Shown here piece by piece: positions 1 to 7,897 of a stretch of DNA of 64,000 nt (the stretch's first letter is position 1; each line of letters starts with the position of its first letter). The translations under genes and the position numbers were made by a program. The stretch lies in contig CBDATO010000003.1 of assembly GCA_965199805.1 (NCBI GenBank), positions 62,001 through 126,000 of the forward strand. The letters run 5' to 3'. The notes below the pieces were generated by a model that saw only the letters and a list, made by a program, of their open reading frames with translations, had not been told where the DNA came from and searched no databases. The stretch comes from DATAZK01 sp965199805. Lineage in GTDB: Bacteria > Actinomycetota > Actinomycetes > Frankiales > Frankiaceae.

Positions 1-165
1 GTCGTGCAGGCCGGGCAGCAGGGCACCCCCGACGGCGTCGACGCGCTGCTCCCCGGCGCGCCCGGCGAGCCGCTCACCGAGCTCGGTCACCCGTCCGTCG
101 CGTATCCGCACGTCGACGGATGACGGGCGGCCGGCGACGGCGGCACCGGTCAACAGCAGGGACAC
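1..165 (-). CDS. Amidohydrolase, N-terminal fragment cut by window edge
   Basis: Fifty-five codons are visible from a GTG at 165 reading leftwards off the window. The protein opens with a short beta-strand segment (VSLLLTGAAVAG), continues with VDVRIRDGRVTELG and ends in GALLPGLHD. This is the usual N-terminal small beta domain of metal-dependent amidohydrolases of the YtcJ/dihydroorotase class, just before the metal-binding HxH motif, which lies outside the window. The substrate cannot be told. It is divergent from the acyl-CoA dehydrogenase starting at 213, with only about 47 bp between them, so the two promoters must be compact or overlapping. Confidence 0.75.
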   Translation of the reverse strand, partial: MSLLLTGAAVAGRPSSVDVRIRDGRVTELGERLAGRAGEQRVDAVGGALLPGLHD

Positions 166-212
166 GCCTGCGATTGTCGGGTGATTGACTCGCAGACGTG
201 AGGCTCGGCGCG

Positions 213-1367
213 GTGACACTCCCGGAGAGCACGCGCGACCTGCGTCGGCAGGTGCGGGCGTGCCTGACCGACGCCGTCGACCGCGGCGCGTTCGTGCCCG
301 GTGCGGACAACTGGCTCGGCGGGGTCGACCCGGTGCTCAGCCGCGAGCTCGGCGCCCGCGGCTGGCTCGGGATGTCCTATCCGGTCGAGTACGGCGGGCA
401 GGGCGCCAGCGCGCTCGACCGGTTCGTCGTCACCGAGGAGCTGCTGGCAGCGGGCGCGCCTGTCGCGGCGCACTGGATCGCCGAGCGGCAGATGGCGCCC
501 GGCATCCTGCGCTGGGGGAGCGCGGAGCAGAAGCAGCGCTACGTGCCCGGCATCGCCCGCGGCGAGACGTACTGGTCGATCGGCATGAGCGAGCCGGACA
601 GCGGCTCCGACCTCGCCTCCGTACGCACCCGGGCCGAGCCGGTCGAGGGCGGCTGGCGCGTGAAAGGTACGAAGGTCTGGACCAGCAACGCGCACCGGTC
701 GCACCACCTCATGGCGCTGGTACGCACCGAACCGCTCGACCCGAAGGCCCGGCACGCCGGGCTGAGCCAGCTGATCATCGACCTGTCCGCCGATGGCGTC
801 ACCGTGCGCCCGATCGTCAGCCTCGACGGCGCCCACCACTTCAACGAGGTGGTGCTGCAGGACGTCTTCGTGCCGAACGCCGATCTGCTCGGCACCCCCG
901 GCCAGGGCTGGGCGCAGTGCACCAGCGAGCTCGCGCTCGAGCGCAGCGGGCCGGAGCGGGTGCTGTCGACCTTCCCGTTGCTGGCCGCCTGGGTTGACGC
1001 GCTGCGCCGTAACGGTGCCGATGCGCACGACCGGGTCGTCGTCGGCGAGCTGGTGGCCCGCCTGTCGGTGCTGCGGCAGATGTCGCTTGCCGTGGCTGCG
1101 GAACTCGCGTCGGGAGCCAGTCCTGGCGTCGTTCCGCGCCCTGATGTCTCCGTGGAGGCGGCATTGGTGAAGGAGCTGGGGACCCGCTTCGAGGGGGAGC
1201 TGGCCGAGCAGGTGCGCCGCCAGCTGCCGTACGCGGCCGGGCTGGCCGACGCCTCGCTGACGAGCCTGCTGTCGACCGCCGTGCTGCACGCCCCGGGTTT
1301 CACGCTCCGGGGCGGCACCAACGAGGTGTTGCGCGGCGTCGTGGCGCGCGGGCTGGGGCTGCGATGA
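213..1367 (+). CDS. Acyl-CoA dehydrogenase, larger subunit of a pair
   Basis: A 384-residue FAD-dependent acyl-CoA dehydrogenase family protein, predicted to introduce a 2,3 double bond into an acyl-CoA thioester. Visible family marks are the early helix region with GWLGMSYPVEYGGQG, the middle beta domain with SIGMSEPDSGSDLASVRT (flavin and substrate contacts), KVWTSNAH, and the C-terminal GGTNEVLRGVVARGLGL. GTG at 213 is chosen because TGAGG lies 9 nt upstream; GTG at 198 is the in-frame alternative. It overlaps the next gene by 4 nt (ATGA), and that gene is a shorter acyl-CoA dehydrogenase. The pair therefore resembles the two-gene heteromeric enzymes of actinobacterial sterol side-chain degradation. 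The substrate is not known. Confidence 0.9.
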   Translation: MTLPESTRDLRRQVRACLTDAVDRGAFVPGADNWLGGVDPVLSRELGARGWLGMSYPVEYGGQGASALDRFVVTEELLAAGAPVAAHWIAERQMAPGILRWGSAEQKQRYVPGIARGETYWSIGMSEPDSGSDLASVRTRAEPVEGGWRVKGTKVWTSNAHRSHHLMALVRTEPLDPKARHAGLSQLIIDLSADGVTVRPIVSLDGAHHFNEVVLQDVFVPNADLLGTPGQGWAQCTSELALERSGPERVLSTFPLLAAWVDALRRNGADAHDRVVVGELVARLSVLRQMSLAVAAELASGASPGVVPRPDVSVEAALVKELGTRFEGELAEQVRRQLPYAAGLADASLTSLLSTAVLHAPGFTLRGGTNEVLRGVVARGLGLR

Positions 1368-2404
1368 CCGACGAGCTGCAGGACGAGCTCGCGGCGGTCG
1401 CCGCCGCGGCCGAGCAGATCGCCGCCGACCGCCCGGCGGGCGACGCCGACCTGGACTGGGACGCGACCACGTGGGGCCGGCTGCACGAGGCCGGGCTGAC
1501 ATCCGTGGCGGCGGCGGAGCGGCTCGGCGGCGGCGGTTCGCTGCGGGCCGCCGCCGAGGTGCTCCGTACCGCCGGCGCCCATGCCCTGCGGCTGCCGTTG
1601 GCGGAGTCGACGCTCGCCACCTGGCTGCTCGAGCAGGCCGGACTCGACCTGCCGGAGGGGTTGCTCACCGTCGCCCTCGACGCCACGTCCTCCGACGGCA
1701 CCGCGCGGCGCATCCCGTACGGACGGGTCGCCGACCGGTTGGTCCTGCTCACCCCGACTGGCGCCGGCGCGCAGGTGACGGTGCACGACCTGGCCGCCGC
1801 GCAGCTCCAGCACGGCGCGACCCTCGCGGGCGACCCGCTCGACGACCTGGACGTCACCGGGCGCAGCCCGCTCGCGAGCGCGCTCGTGTCGGCGGAGGTC
1901 GCGGCCGCGTACGAGATGTGGGTCGCGCTGACCCGCCTGGTGCTGATGGCCGGCGCGGCGGCGACGGTGCAGGCACTGACCGTGCAGCACGTGCGTGACC
2001 GGGTGCAGTTCGGCCGTCCGTTGGCGGCGTTCCAGGCCGTGCAGCAGCAGGTCGCCGAGCTCGCCGGAGAGGTGGCGGCGCTCCAGATCGGGGCCGACGC
2101 GGCGGTGCTCGCGCTGGACCGGGCGTCGCGAACCGGTGCAGAAGCCGGCGGTGCGGCCGAATGGATGCGGGTCGCCACCGCGAAGTGCGACGCCGACCGC
2201 TCGGTGCACCGGTTGACCGCGATCGCCCATCAGCTGCACGGGGCGATCGGGGCGACCTCGGAGCACGCCTTGCGCCGCTTCACGCTCCGGCTGTGGAGCT
2301 GGCGCGAGGAGGGCGGCACCGGACGGCAGTGGGCGGAACGGGTAGCGGATCGGGTGTTGCAACCGGAAGGGCCGGGACTGTGGGCGCACGTGGTGGGCGA
2401 GTGA
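1364..2404 (+). CDS. Acyl-CoA dehydrogenase family protein, smaller partner subunit
   Basis: A 346-residue acyl-CoA dehydrogenase homologue, shorter and more divergent than its upstream partner. The middle domain is degenerate, while the C-terminal helical domain is clear (VQHVRDRVQFGRPLAAFQAVQQQVAELA, then HQLHGAIGATSEHALRRF). The FGRPLAAFQAVQ segment is a family hallmark. Start ATG at 1364 overlaps the previous stop and the stop overlaps the next GTG, so all three genes are translationally coupled. In known alpha2beta2 actinobacterial enzymes one of the two subunits lacks catalytic residues; which subunit is the active one here cannot be decided by eye. Confidence 0.85.
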   Translation: MTDELQDELAAVAAAAEQIAADRPAGDADLDWDATTWGRLHEAGLTSVAAAERLGGGGSLRAAAEVLRTAGAHALRLPLAESTLATWLLEQAGLDLPEGLLTVALDATSSDGTARRIPYGRVADRLVLLTPTGAGAQVTVHDLAAAQLQHGATLAGDPLDDLDVTGRSPLASALVSAEVAAAYEMWVALTRLVLMAGAAATVQALTVQHVRDRVQFGRPLAAFQAVQQQVAELAGEVAALQIGADAAVLALDRASRTGAEAGGAAEWMRVATAKCDADRSVHRLTAIAHQLHGAIGATSEHALRRFTLRLWSWREEGGTGRQWAERVADRVLQPEGPGLWAHVVGE

Positions 2405-3909
2405 GCGGTCGACGCCGGTCCGTCCTGCACCGGCGCAGGTCGGTGCTCGACCGGCTCGGTGAGGCCGATCTCGCCGCCTTCCAGAGGGTGGCCGGCCTCG
2501 AGATCCCGGTGCTGGACGCGATGCTGCCGCGGCTCACCCGCAGTGCCAACCACGGGCTGCTGTGGTGGGGGGTCGCCGCCGGCCTCGAGGTGACCCGTGG
2601 TCCGCGGCGCCGGGCCGCCGTACGCGGGCTGCTCTCGGTGGGCATCGCCAGCGCGGTGGCCAACGTCCCGGCCAAGCTGTCGGTGCAGCGCGCCCGGCCC
2701 TCGCTCGACGGGGTGCCGCTCGCCCGGCTGCTCGGCCGCCAGCCGCTCACCACGTCCTTCCCGTCGGGCCACGCGGCCTCGGCCGCGGCGTTCGCCGCCG
2801 GGGTCGCGCTCGAGTCGCCGCGGGTCGGGGCCGCGGTCGGCGTACTCGCCGGCGCGGTCGCGTACTCCCGCGTCTACGTGGGTGTGCACTACCCGGGTGA
2901 CGTGCTCGCCGGCATTGCCGTCGGCGTCGCCGGCGCCGCGGTGACGACCAAGACCTGGCCGCTGCGGCCCGACCGGCCCGCCCGCTCGCGGCCGGCGTCC
3001 TCCGAGGCACCGACGCTGCCCGACGGCGACGGCCTGGTGATCGTGGTCAACGCCGGCGCGGGCAAGGCGAGCCGCGGCGACGTCTCCGCCGAGCTGCGCC
3101 GGGCCCTGCCGGCCGCCCGCATCGTCGAACCCGGCGAGGACGACGACCTGGCGCAGGTGATGGCCGACGCCGCGGAGGGCGCGCGCGTGTTCGGCGTCGC
3201 CGGGGGTGACGGCAGCGTCAACCTGGCGGCCGCCACCGCGCTGCGGGCGAACCTCCCGCTCGCGGTCTTCCCGGCGGGCACGCTCGACCACTTCGCCCGC
3301 GAGCTCGGCCTCGACACGATCGAGGACACCATCGACGCCGTGCAGGCCGGCCGGGCCGGAGCGGTCGACGTCGGCTGGGTCGAAGGCGACCCCGACCAGC
3401 CGTCCGGCGCGATCTTCCTGAACACCGCGAGCCTCGGCAGCTATCCCGAGTTGGTGACGGTGCGCGAGCACCTCGAGGAGTACCTCGGCAAGTGGCCGGC
3501 CACGATCGTCGGGACCGTCCAGGTGCTGCGCCACGGGATCCCGCTGTCCATCGGCATCGACGGTGAGCCGCGCAAGGTGTGGCTGCTCTTCGCCGGCAAC
3601 GGCGGCTACCGCCCCTCCGGCTTCGCCCCGACCTACCGGCCGAACCTCGACGACGGCCTGCTCGACGTCCGGATCCTCGACGCGTCGCAGCCGTACGCGC
3701 GCTCCCGTATGGTCGCCGCGCTGCTGTCCGGCCGGCTCGGGCGCTCGACCGTGTACGAGCAGCGTTACGCGAAGACGCTCGACCTCGAGCGCGACGACGG
3801 CACGCACGACCTGCCGTTCGCCCGCGACGGCGAGGTCGGCGAACAGCCGGCGAAGATGCGGCTGCGCAAGTTCCCCCGGCGCCTCGTGGCCTACCGCGCA
3901 CCGGAGTAG
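2401..3909 (+). CDS. PAP2 phosphatase fused to diacylglycerol/lipid kinase
   Basis: A 502-residue two-domain membrane-lipid enzyme. Residues about 15-190 form a PAP2-type phosphatase with its three motifs in order: KLSVQRARP near 92, PSGHAAS near 121, and SRVYVGVHYPGD near 156, which holds the catalytic His and Asp. Residues about 210-500 form a diacylglycerol-kinase catalytic domain (LVIVVNAGAGK near 211, GVAGGDGSVN near 265, FPAGTLDHFA near 291). The two activities would dephosphorylate and phosphorylate lipids, perhaps phosphatidate or prenyl phosphates; which ones is unknown. GTG at 2401 overlaps the upstream stop (GTGA). An open frame continues further upstream, but it overlaps the previous gene and carries no domain. 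The family is known as a fusion in actinobacteria. Confidence 0.9.
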   Translation: MSGRRRSVLHRRRSVLDRLGEADLAAFQRVAGLEIPVLDAMLPRLTRSANHGLLWWGVAAGLEVTRGPRRRAAVRGLLSVGIASAVANVPAKLSVQRARPSLDGVPLARLLGRQPLTTSFPSGHAASAAAFAAGVALESPRVGAAVGVLAGAVAYSRVYVGVHYPGDVLAGIAVGVAGAAVTTKTWPLRPDRPARSRPASSEAPTLPDGDGLVIVVNAGAGKASRGDVSAELRRALPAARIVEPGEDDDLAQVMADAAEGARVFGVAGGDGSVNLAAATALRANLPLAVFPAGTLDHFARELGLDTIEDTIDAVQAGRAGAVDVGWVEGDPDQPSGAIFLNTASLGSYPELVTVREHLEEYLGKWPATIVGTVQVLRHGIPLSIGIDGEPRKVWLLFAGNGGYRPSGFAPTYRPNLDDGLLDVRILDASQPYARSRMVAALLSGRLGRSTVYEQRYAKTLDLERDDGTHDLPFARDGEVGEQPAKMRLRKFPRRLVAYRAPE

Positions 3910-3954
3910 CCCTGGCGTGAGGGGCCGTCCTGCCGGGGTGCTTGAGTACGCCCC

Positions 3955-4953
3955 ATGCCGGCCGAGCGATACGAGCTGATCGACCCGGCGCTGCTCCCGT
4001 TCGTCGACGAGCAGCGCGCCTTCAACGCCGCCGTGATGGAGGCCACCGCCGGGATGGGTGACGTCGACACCCGCAGCCCCGAGGGTCTGCAGTGGATCCG
4101 CGACGCGATGGCCCCGGGCGGGTTGTTCGGCTTTCGCGGACTGGACTTCCCGGAGGTGCGCACCATCGCCGGACCGGCCGGTGAGCTGCCGATCCGGGTG
4201 CTGCGCCCCGGCGCCGACGGTGCGGGCCCGACCGACGTGCGGGGCGTCTACCTGCATCTGCACGGCGGCGGCATGTCGCTCGGCTCGGCGCTGTCGATGG
4301 ATTCCCGCAACTGGGCGATCGCGCAGGCCTGTGGGGTCGCGGTGGTCAGCGTCGACTACCGGCTCGCACCCGAGCACCCGTTCCCGGCCGGGCCCGACGA
4401 CGCCGAGGCCGCCGCCCTGTGGCTGATCGAGCACGCCCGGGCCGAGTTCGGCACCGACCGGCTGCTCATCGGCGGGGAGTCGGCGGGCGCGTACCTGGCT
4501 CTGCTGACGATGGTCCGGCTCCGCGACCGGCTCCGCGACCGGCTCGGCGGCGTGCCGCCGTTCGCGGGTGTCGACTGCTGCTACGGCGTCTTCGACTGGG
4601 GCGGCACACCGAGCTCCCGTGAGCAGGTCGGCAAGGTGCCGTACGCGACCGGTGACGGCGCCAACCGCGAGCGCTACCTGCCCGGCCGCAGCCTCGACGA
4701 GTGCCGCGACCCGGCCGTCTCACCGCTGTGGGCGCCCCTGCACGACCTGCCCCCGACGCTGCTCACCGTCGGCACCGCGGACTGGCTGCTCGACGACTCG
4801 CTCTTCGTCGCCGGGCGGATGGCCGCGGCCGGCTCACCGGTCGAGCTCGCGGTCTACCCGCAGGGCCCACACGGGGTCGAGTCGGCCGACACGACCATCG
4901 GGCGCGCCGCTCGTGACCGCCTGCACGCCTTCCTCACCCGGTGCCTCGGCTGA
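3955..4953 (+). CDS. Alpha/beta hydrolase of the HSL (lipase/esterase) family
   Basis: A 332-residue carboxylesterase-like protein. The oxyanion-hole motif HGGG sits near residue 103, the nucleophile elbow GESAG near 174-178 (Ser about 176), and the expected acid and histidine late (TADWLLDDSLF, then GPHGVES near 303). This order is typical of the hormone-sensitive-lipase subgroup, which hydrolyses short acyl esters. A small tandem repeat in the DNA encodes RLRDRLRDRLGG near residue 190. It stands alone between the lipid kinase and an SDR, about 45 bp after the previous stop. No signal peptide is visible, so it is probably cytoplasmic. The physiological ester is unknown. Confidence 0.88.
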   Translation: MPAERYELIDPALLPFVDEQRAFNAAVMEATAGMGDVDTRSPEGLQWIRDAMAPGGLFGFRGLDFPEVRTIAGPAGELPIRVLRPGADGAGPTDVRGVYLHLHGGGMSLGSALSMDSRNWAIAQACGVAVVSVDYRLAPEHPFPAGPDDAEAAALWLIEHARAEFGTDRLLIGGESAGAYLALLTMVRLRDRLRDRLGGVPPFAGVDCCYGVFDWGGTPSSREQVGKVPYATGDGANRERYLPGRSLDECRDPAVSPLWAPLHDLPPTLLTVGTADWLLDDSLFVAGRMAAAGSPVELAVYPQGPHGVESADTTIGRAARDRLHAFLTRCLG

Positions 4954-5014
4954 TTTCCGTAGGGCAAGCTACGAGGGTGCTCATCCAGCCTTTGCCCACA
5001 GCGAGGAGTTCAGC

Positions 5015-5791
5015 GTGAAGATTGACGGTGCGTCCGCGATTGTCACCGGCGGCGCGTCCGGTCTCGGTGAGGCGGCAGCGCGGCTGCTCGCCCAGCGCGG
5101 CGCCAAGGTCGTCATCGCCGACCTGCAGGACGAGAAGGGCGAGGCCCTCGCCAAGGAGATCGGCGGTGCCTACGTGCACACCGACGTCACCGTGACCGAG
5201 ACGATCATCGCTGCGGTGGAGGAGGCCAAGACCCTCGGTCCGCTGCGGGTGCTGGTCAACTGCGCGGGCATCGGGTCGGCGCAGCGCACGGTCGGCCGCC
5301 CGCCGAGCTACGAGACGGCGTTCGACCTCGACACCTACAAGCGGGTCATCGCGATCAACCTGGTCGGCACCTTCGACGCGATCCGGCTCGCCGCGAGTGC
5401 CATGGCCGAGGTCGAGCCACAGGAGAACGGTGAGCGCGGCGCGATCGTCAACACCGCGTCGCTGGCCGCCTTCGACGGTCAGATCGGGCAGGCCGCGTAC
5501 TCCTCGTCCAAGGGCGGCGTCGTCGGCATGACGCTGCCGGTCGCGCGTGACCTCGCCGTCATCGGCGTGCGGGTCAACACGATCGCCCCCGGCCTGATCG
5601 ACACCCCGATCTACGGCTCGGGCCCCGGCTCGGACGCGATGAAGGACAAGCTCAAGCGCGACGTGCTCTTCCCGAGCCGGCTCGGCACCGCCGACGAGTT
5701 CGCCTCGCTGGCGCTCGAGCTGATCACCAACAGTTACATGAACGCCGAGACCATCCGTATCGACGGTGGGGCACGACTGCAGCCGAAATAG
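5015..5791 (+). CDS. SDR, 3-hydroxyacyl-CoA dehydrogenase type (HSD10-like)
   Basis: A 258-residue short-chain dehydrogenase/reductase. The nucleotide-binding motif TGGASGLG is at residues about 11-18, NCAG near 84, and the catalytic YSSSK near 160. The C-terminal stretch with APGLIDTPIYG and the ending GGARLQPK resemble type II 3-hydroxyacyl-CoA dehydrogenases (HSD17B10 group), which oxidise 3-hydroxyacyl-CoA and some hydroxysteroids with NAD. Start GTG at 5015 follows GAGGAG, which ends 7 nt upstream. An open frame extends further 5-prime into the previous gene and is rejected. The chain-oxidation role fits the nearby acyl-CoA dehydrogenases, but the substrate is inferred only. Confidence 0.88.
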   Translation: MKIDGASAIVTGGASGLGEAAARLLAQRGAKVVIADLQDEKGEALAKEIGGAYVHTDVTVTETIIAAVEEAKTLGPLRVLVNCAGIGSAQRTVGRPPSYETAFDLDTYKRVIAINLVGTFDAIRLAASAMAEVEPQENGERGAIVNTASLAAFDGQIGQAAYSSSKGGVVGMTLPVARDLAVIGVRVNTIAPGLIDTPIYGSGPGSDAMKDKLKRDVLFPSRLGTADEFASLALELITNSYMNAETIRIDGGARLQPK

Positions 5792-5801
5792 TCCGGAGCA
5801 G

Positions 5802-5847
5802 ATCGCGACCGAGCGAGCGAAGCGAGGGAGGCGCGGGTCTGCGACCC
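5802..5847 (+). repeat. Dispersed intergenic repeat, copy A
   Basis: The 17-nt stretch ATCGCGACCGAGCGAGC (5802-5818), then GAGGCGCGGGT (5828-5838) and GCGACC, recur in the same order at 22381-22424 with one base less of spacing. Both copies sit just after the stop of a + strand gene. The 3-prime end of this copy merges into the hairpin at 5833-5858. Confidence 0.7.
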
Positions 5848-5858
5848 GTGAGACCCGC
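5833..5858. terminator. Bidirectional hairpin between convergent genes
   Basis: GCGGGTCT (5833-5840) pairs perfectly with AGACCCGC (5851-5858) around a 10-nt loop. It lies exactly between the SDR stop (5791) and the stop codon of the convergent BKACE gene (5859). There is no clear U tract, as is common in high-GC actinobacteria. Confidence 0.5.
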
Positions 5859-6737
5859 TCAGCGTGCGGGCAGGCCCAGGATGTCTGCGGCCTGCTCGCA
5901 CGTCGCCGGCATCCGGCCCTCCTCGGCCGCCAGCGCCACCGCCTCCTGCACGAGCTCCAGGTTGGTCGGCTGTCGGTCGCCGCCGTAGAACTCCAGGCCG
6001 AGGTGCAGGTGGCCGCCTTTCTGCAAGGCGTAGCGGGCGACGTCGGTACGCCCGAGGTCGCCGCCCGCAGCCGACACCGCCCACACGATGTCGGCGTCTC
6101 CCAGCAGCTCCAAGTAGGCGTCGAGGGCCGTGCGGGTCGGCGGCAGGCCGAACGGCGCACCGAGGCCCAGCTCCGTCGACAGGTAGAACTTGGCCATCGT
6201 GCCGGCCGGCAGCTTGCCGGCCTCGTACCAGGCGAGCGTCGCGCGCAGGAAGCCCGGCTCGTAGATGGCGAGGCTCGGACCGAGCCCGAGCTCGGTGTGC
6301 AGCGCGAAGATCTCGCCGATCCGGTCGAAGGAGTTGGCGTAGACGAAGGTGCCGGTCAGGGTGCCGTCCGCGGCGCGCCGGCCGAAGTTGAGCGACCCCG
6401 GGTCGAGCAGCCCGACCCGTAGCCCCTCGGCGGCCAGGATCGGCAGGTGGCCGAAGCTGAGCCCGCCGGAGCCGAAGTTGACCGTGGGGTAGATGAGCGC
6501 ACCCGGACGCTCCTTCCACACGCCGCGGAAGGTCTCGAGGTAGCGCTCGGCGACCTCGTCGTCGGGACCGCCGACCGGGTTGCAGTGGCAGTGCACGATC
6601 GCCGCGCCCGCCTCGAAGCAGGCCAGCGCGTCGGCGATCAGCTCGTCCGGCGAGATCGGGACGTTCGGGTTGCGTTCCTTCGAGGTCGCCCCGTTGATGG
6701 CGGCTTCGATGATCACCGGCGCGCTGGCAGACGTCAT
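5859..6737 (-). CDS. BKACE-family (DUF849) beta-keto acid cleavage enzyme
   Basis: A 292-residue TIM-barrel protein of the 3-keto-5-aminohexanoate cleavage family. These zinc enzymes condense a beta-keto acid with acetyl-CoA and cleave it to acetoacetate plus a new acyl-CoA. The N terminus (IIEAAINGATSKERNPNVP) and the zinc motif VHCHCNP, with His49 and His51, are visible. PTVNFGSGG and the C-terminal GLEFYGGDRQPTNLELV also fit the family. ATG at 6737 is chosen because the family begins just before IIEAAING; an open frame runs further upstream over the VOC gene. The specific keto acid cannot be read from the sequence. Confidence 0.88.
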   Translation of the reverse strand: MTSASAPVIIEAAINGATSKERNPNVPISPDELIADALACFEAGAAIVHCHCNPVGGPDDEVAERYLETFRGVWKERPGALIYPTVNFGSGGLSFGHLPILAAEGLRVGLLDPGSLNFGRRAADGTLTGTFVYANSFDRIGEIFALHTELGLGPSLAIYEPGFLRATLAWYEAGKLPAGTMAKFYLSTELGLGAPFGLPPTRTALDAYLELLGDADIVWAVSAAGGDLGRTDVARYALQKGGHLHLGLEFYGGDRQPTNLELVQEAVALAAEEGRMPATCEQAADILGLPAR

Positions 6738-6747
6738 GGCGAGAGTT

Positions 6748-7110
6748 CTACTCCTGCAGCACGGACAGGATGTTGCCGGCCGGGTCGGTGAACCAGGCGA
6801 TGAAGGGGCCGCCGAGCCGGAAGATGCCCGCCTCGTCGACGCCGTCGTAGCGCTCGAAGGCGACACCGGCAGCGGTGAGCTCGGCCACGGCGGCGTCGAT
6901 GTCCGGCACCGGGAAGTTGAGCGTCGTGTACGCGGCGGGCGTGTGGCCCGGCTTCGGGTAGATCAGCGTCTCGCGGCCGCCGGCGGTGTGCAGGCGCAGC
7001 ATCCCGTTGGCCTCGGTCACGATCAGGCCGAGTACATCGGCGTAGAAGCGTCTGGCCGCAGGGATGTCGTCGACGGAGAATCCGCTGAACGCGGGGGAGT
7101 TCTCGAGCAT
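6748..7110 (-). CDS. VOC-superfamily (glyoxalase/bleomycin resistance fold) protein
   Basis: A 120-residue single-chain vicinal-oxygen-chelate protein. It shows the paired beta-alpha-beta-beta-beta modules, with DDIPAARRFYADVLGL near the N terminus and FIAWFTDPAGNILSVLQE at the C terminus, the usual ending of the family. Such proteins are metal-dependent lyases, epimerases or dioxygenases, or antibiotic-binding proteins; no specific activity can be assigned. The gene sits 10 bp upstream of the BKACE gene on the same strand, so the two are likely cotranscribed. ATG 7110 is preceded by GGAGG on the coding strand (CCTCC at 7116-7120). Confidence 0.85.
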   Translation of the reverse strand: MLENSPAFSGFSVDDIPAARRFYADVLGLIVTEANGMLRLHTAGGRETLIYPKPGHTPAAYTTLNFPVPDIDAAVAELTAAGVAFERYDGVDEAGIFRLGGPFIAWFTDPAGNILSVLQE

Positions 7111-7189
7111 GGGCCCTCCTCGGGTCGCACGGTTGACGATGCCCGGGCGGTGAACTCATCGGTGGCGCCGCACTGCTACGGTGCGCCGC

Positions 7190-7813
7190 GTGCCCGACAT
7201 GCCGAACCCCATCGCCCTCCCGTACTTCCACGCCGTCCCGACCGGCGCCGCCCGTGCGGCCGTCGTCGTCGTCCACGAGGGCAACGGCATGTCGCCGCAG
7301 CTGCTGCGCTTCTGCCAGCGGCTCGCCGGCGAGGGCTACGCGGTCGTCGCGCCCGACTTCTTCTACCGCTTCGGCGGGTCCGAGGCCGCCGACCCGATGA
7401 CGATGTACGCCGGCCTCACCCCGGAGCTCTTCCTCGGCGACCTGCGCATCGCGGCGGAGCTGGTGCGGGGAGCCGGCTCCGGCAAGCTCGGGATCACCGG
7501 CTTCTGCATGGGCGGTCGGCTGTCCTACCTCGCGGCGGTGGACGGGCAGGTCGACGCGGCCGTCGGCTTCTACGGCCGGATCGCCGACGAGCTGGGCGAG
7601 CCGAAGTGCCCCACCAAGCTCTTCTACGGCGGCAAGGACCCGTACATCCCGGCCGCCGACATCGAGCGGGTCGCCGCGCACCACCCCGACACCACCGTCT
7701 ACCCCGAGGCGGGGCACGGCTTCATGCGCGACGGCAGCCCCGACTTCTTCCCGGACGACGCCGCCGACGCGTACGCGAAGCTGCTCGCGCACTTCGCCGA
7801 GCACCTCGCCTGA
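7190..7813 (+). CDS. Dienelactone hydrolase family protein
   Basis: A roughly 207-residue alpha/beta hydrolase of the dienelactone hydrolase class. The nucleophile motif GFCMGG, with cysteine near residue 106, replaces the usual serine. The acid and histidine are in GGKDPYIPAADIE and EAGHGFMRDGSPDFF near the C terminus; the latter is the family signature. Dienelactone hydrolases open the lactone ring in chloroaromatic breakdown, but many homologues have other ester substrates. No ribosome-binding site decides the start: GTG 7181, GTG 7190 and ATG 7199 are all in frame. It is divergent from the VOC gene and about 80 bp ahead of the MarR gene. Confidence 0.87.
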   Translation: MPDMPNPIALPYFHAVPTGAARAAVVVVHEGNGMSPQLLRFCQRLAGEGYAVVAPDFFYRFGGSEAADPMTMYAGLTPELFLGDLRIAAELVRGAGSGKLGITGFCMGGRLSYLAAVDGQVDAAVGFYGRIADELGEPKCPTKLFYGGKDPYIPAADIERVAAHHPDTTVYPEAGHGFMRDGSPDFFPDDAADAYAKLLAHFAEHLA

Positions 7814-7860
7814 CCGATTGCGTTGAGCCATTTCCGCAGCCATCGCGTCGGCCCAAAAGC

Positions 7861-7890
7861 TTGACTGAGTCCAACAACTACCCGTACGTT
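7861..7890 (+). promoter_or_regulatory. Promoter and likely MarR operator
   Basis: TTGACT (7861-7866) and TACGTT (7885-7890) are spaced by 18 nt, 7 nt before the MarR ATG at 7898. The -35 box is also the left arm of an imperfect inverted repeat, TTGACTGAGTCCAA (7861-7874). A MarR dimer bound there would block RNA polymerase, suggesting autorepression of the three-gene unit. Confidence 0.55.
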
Positions 7891-7897
7891 CGGCCGC

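Noticed and set aside
2161..2400. An N-terminal extension of the PAP2/lipid kinase gene.
   Set aside because: It overlaps the previous ACAD gene in another frame and has no conserved residues; GTG 2401 gives a normal GTGA coupling.
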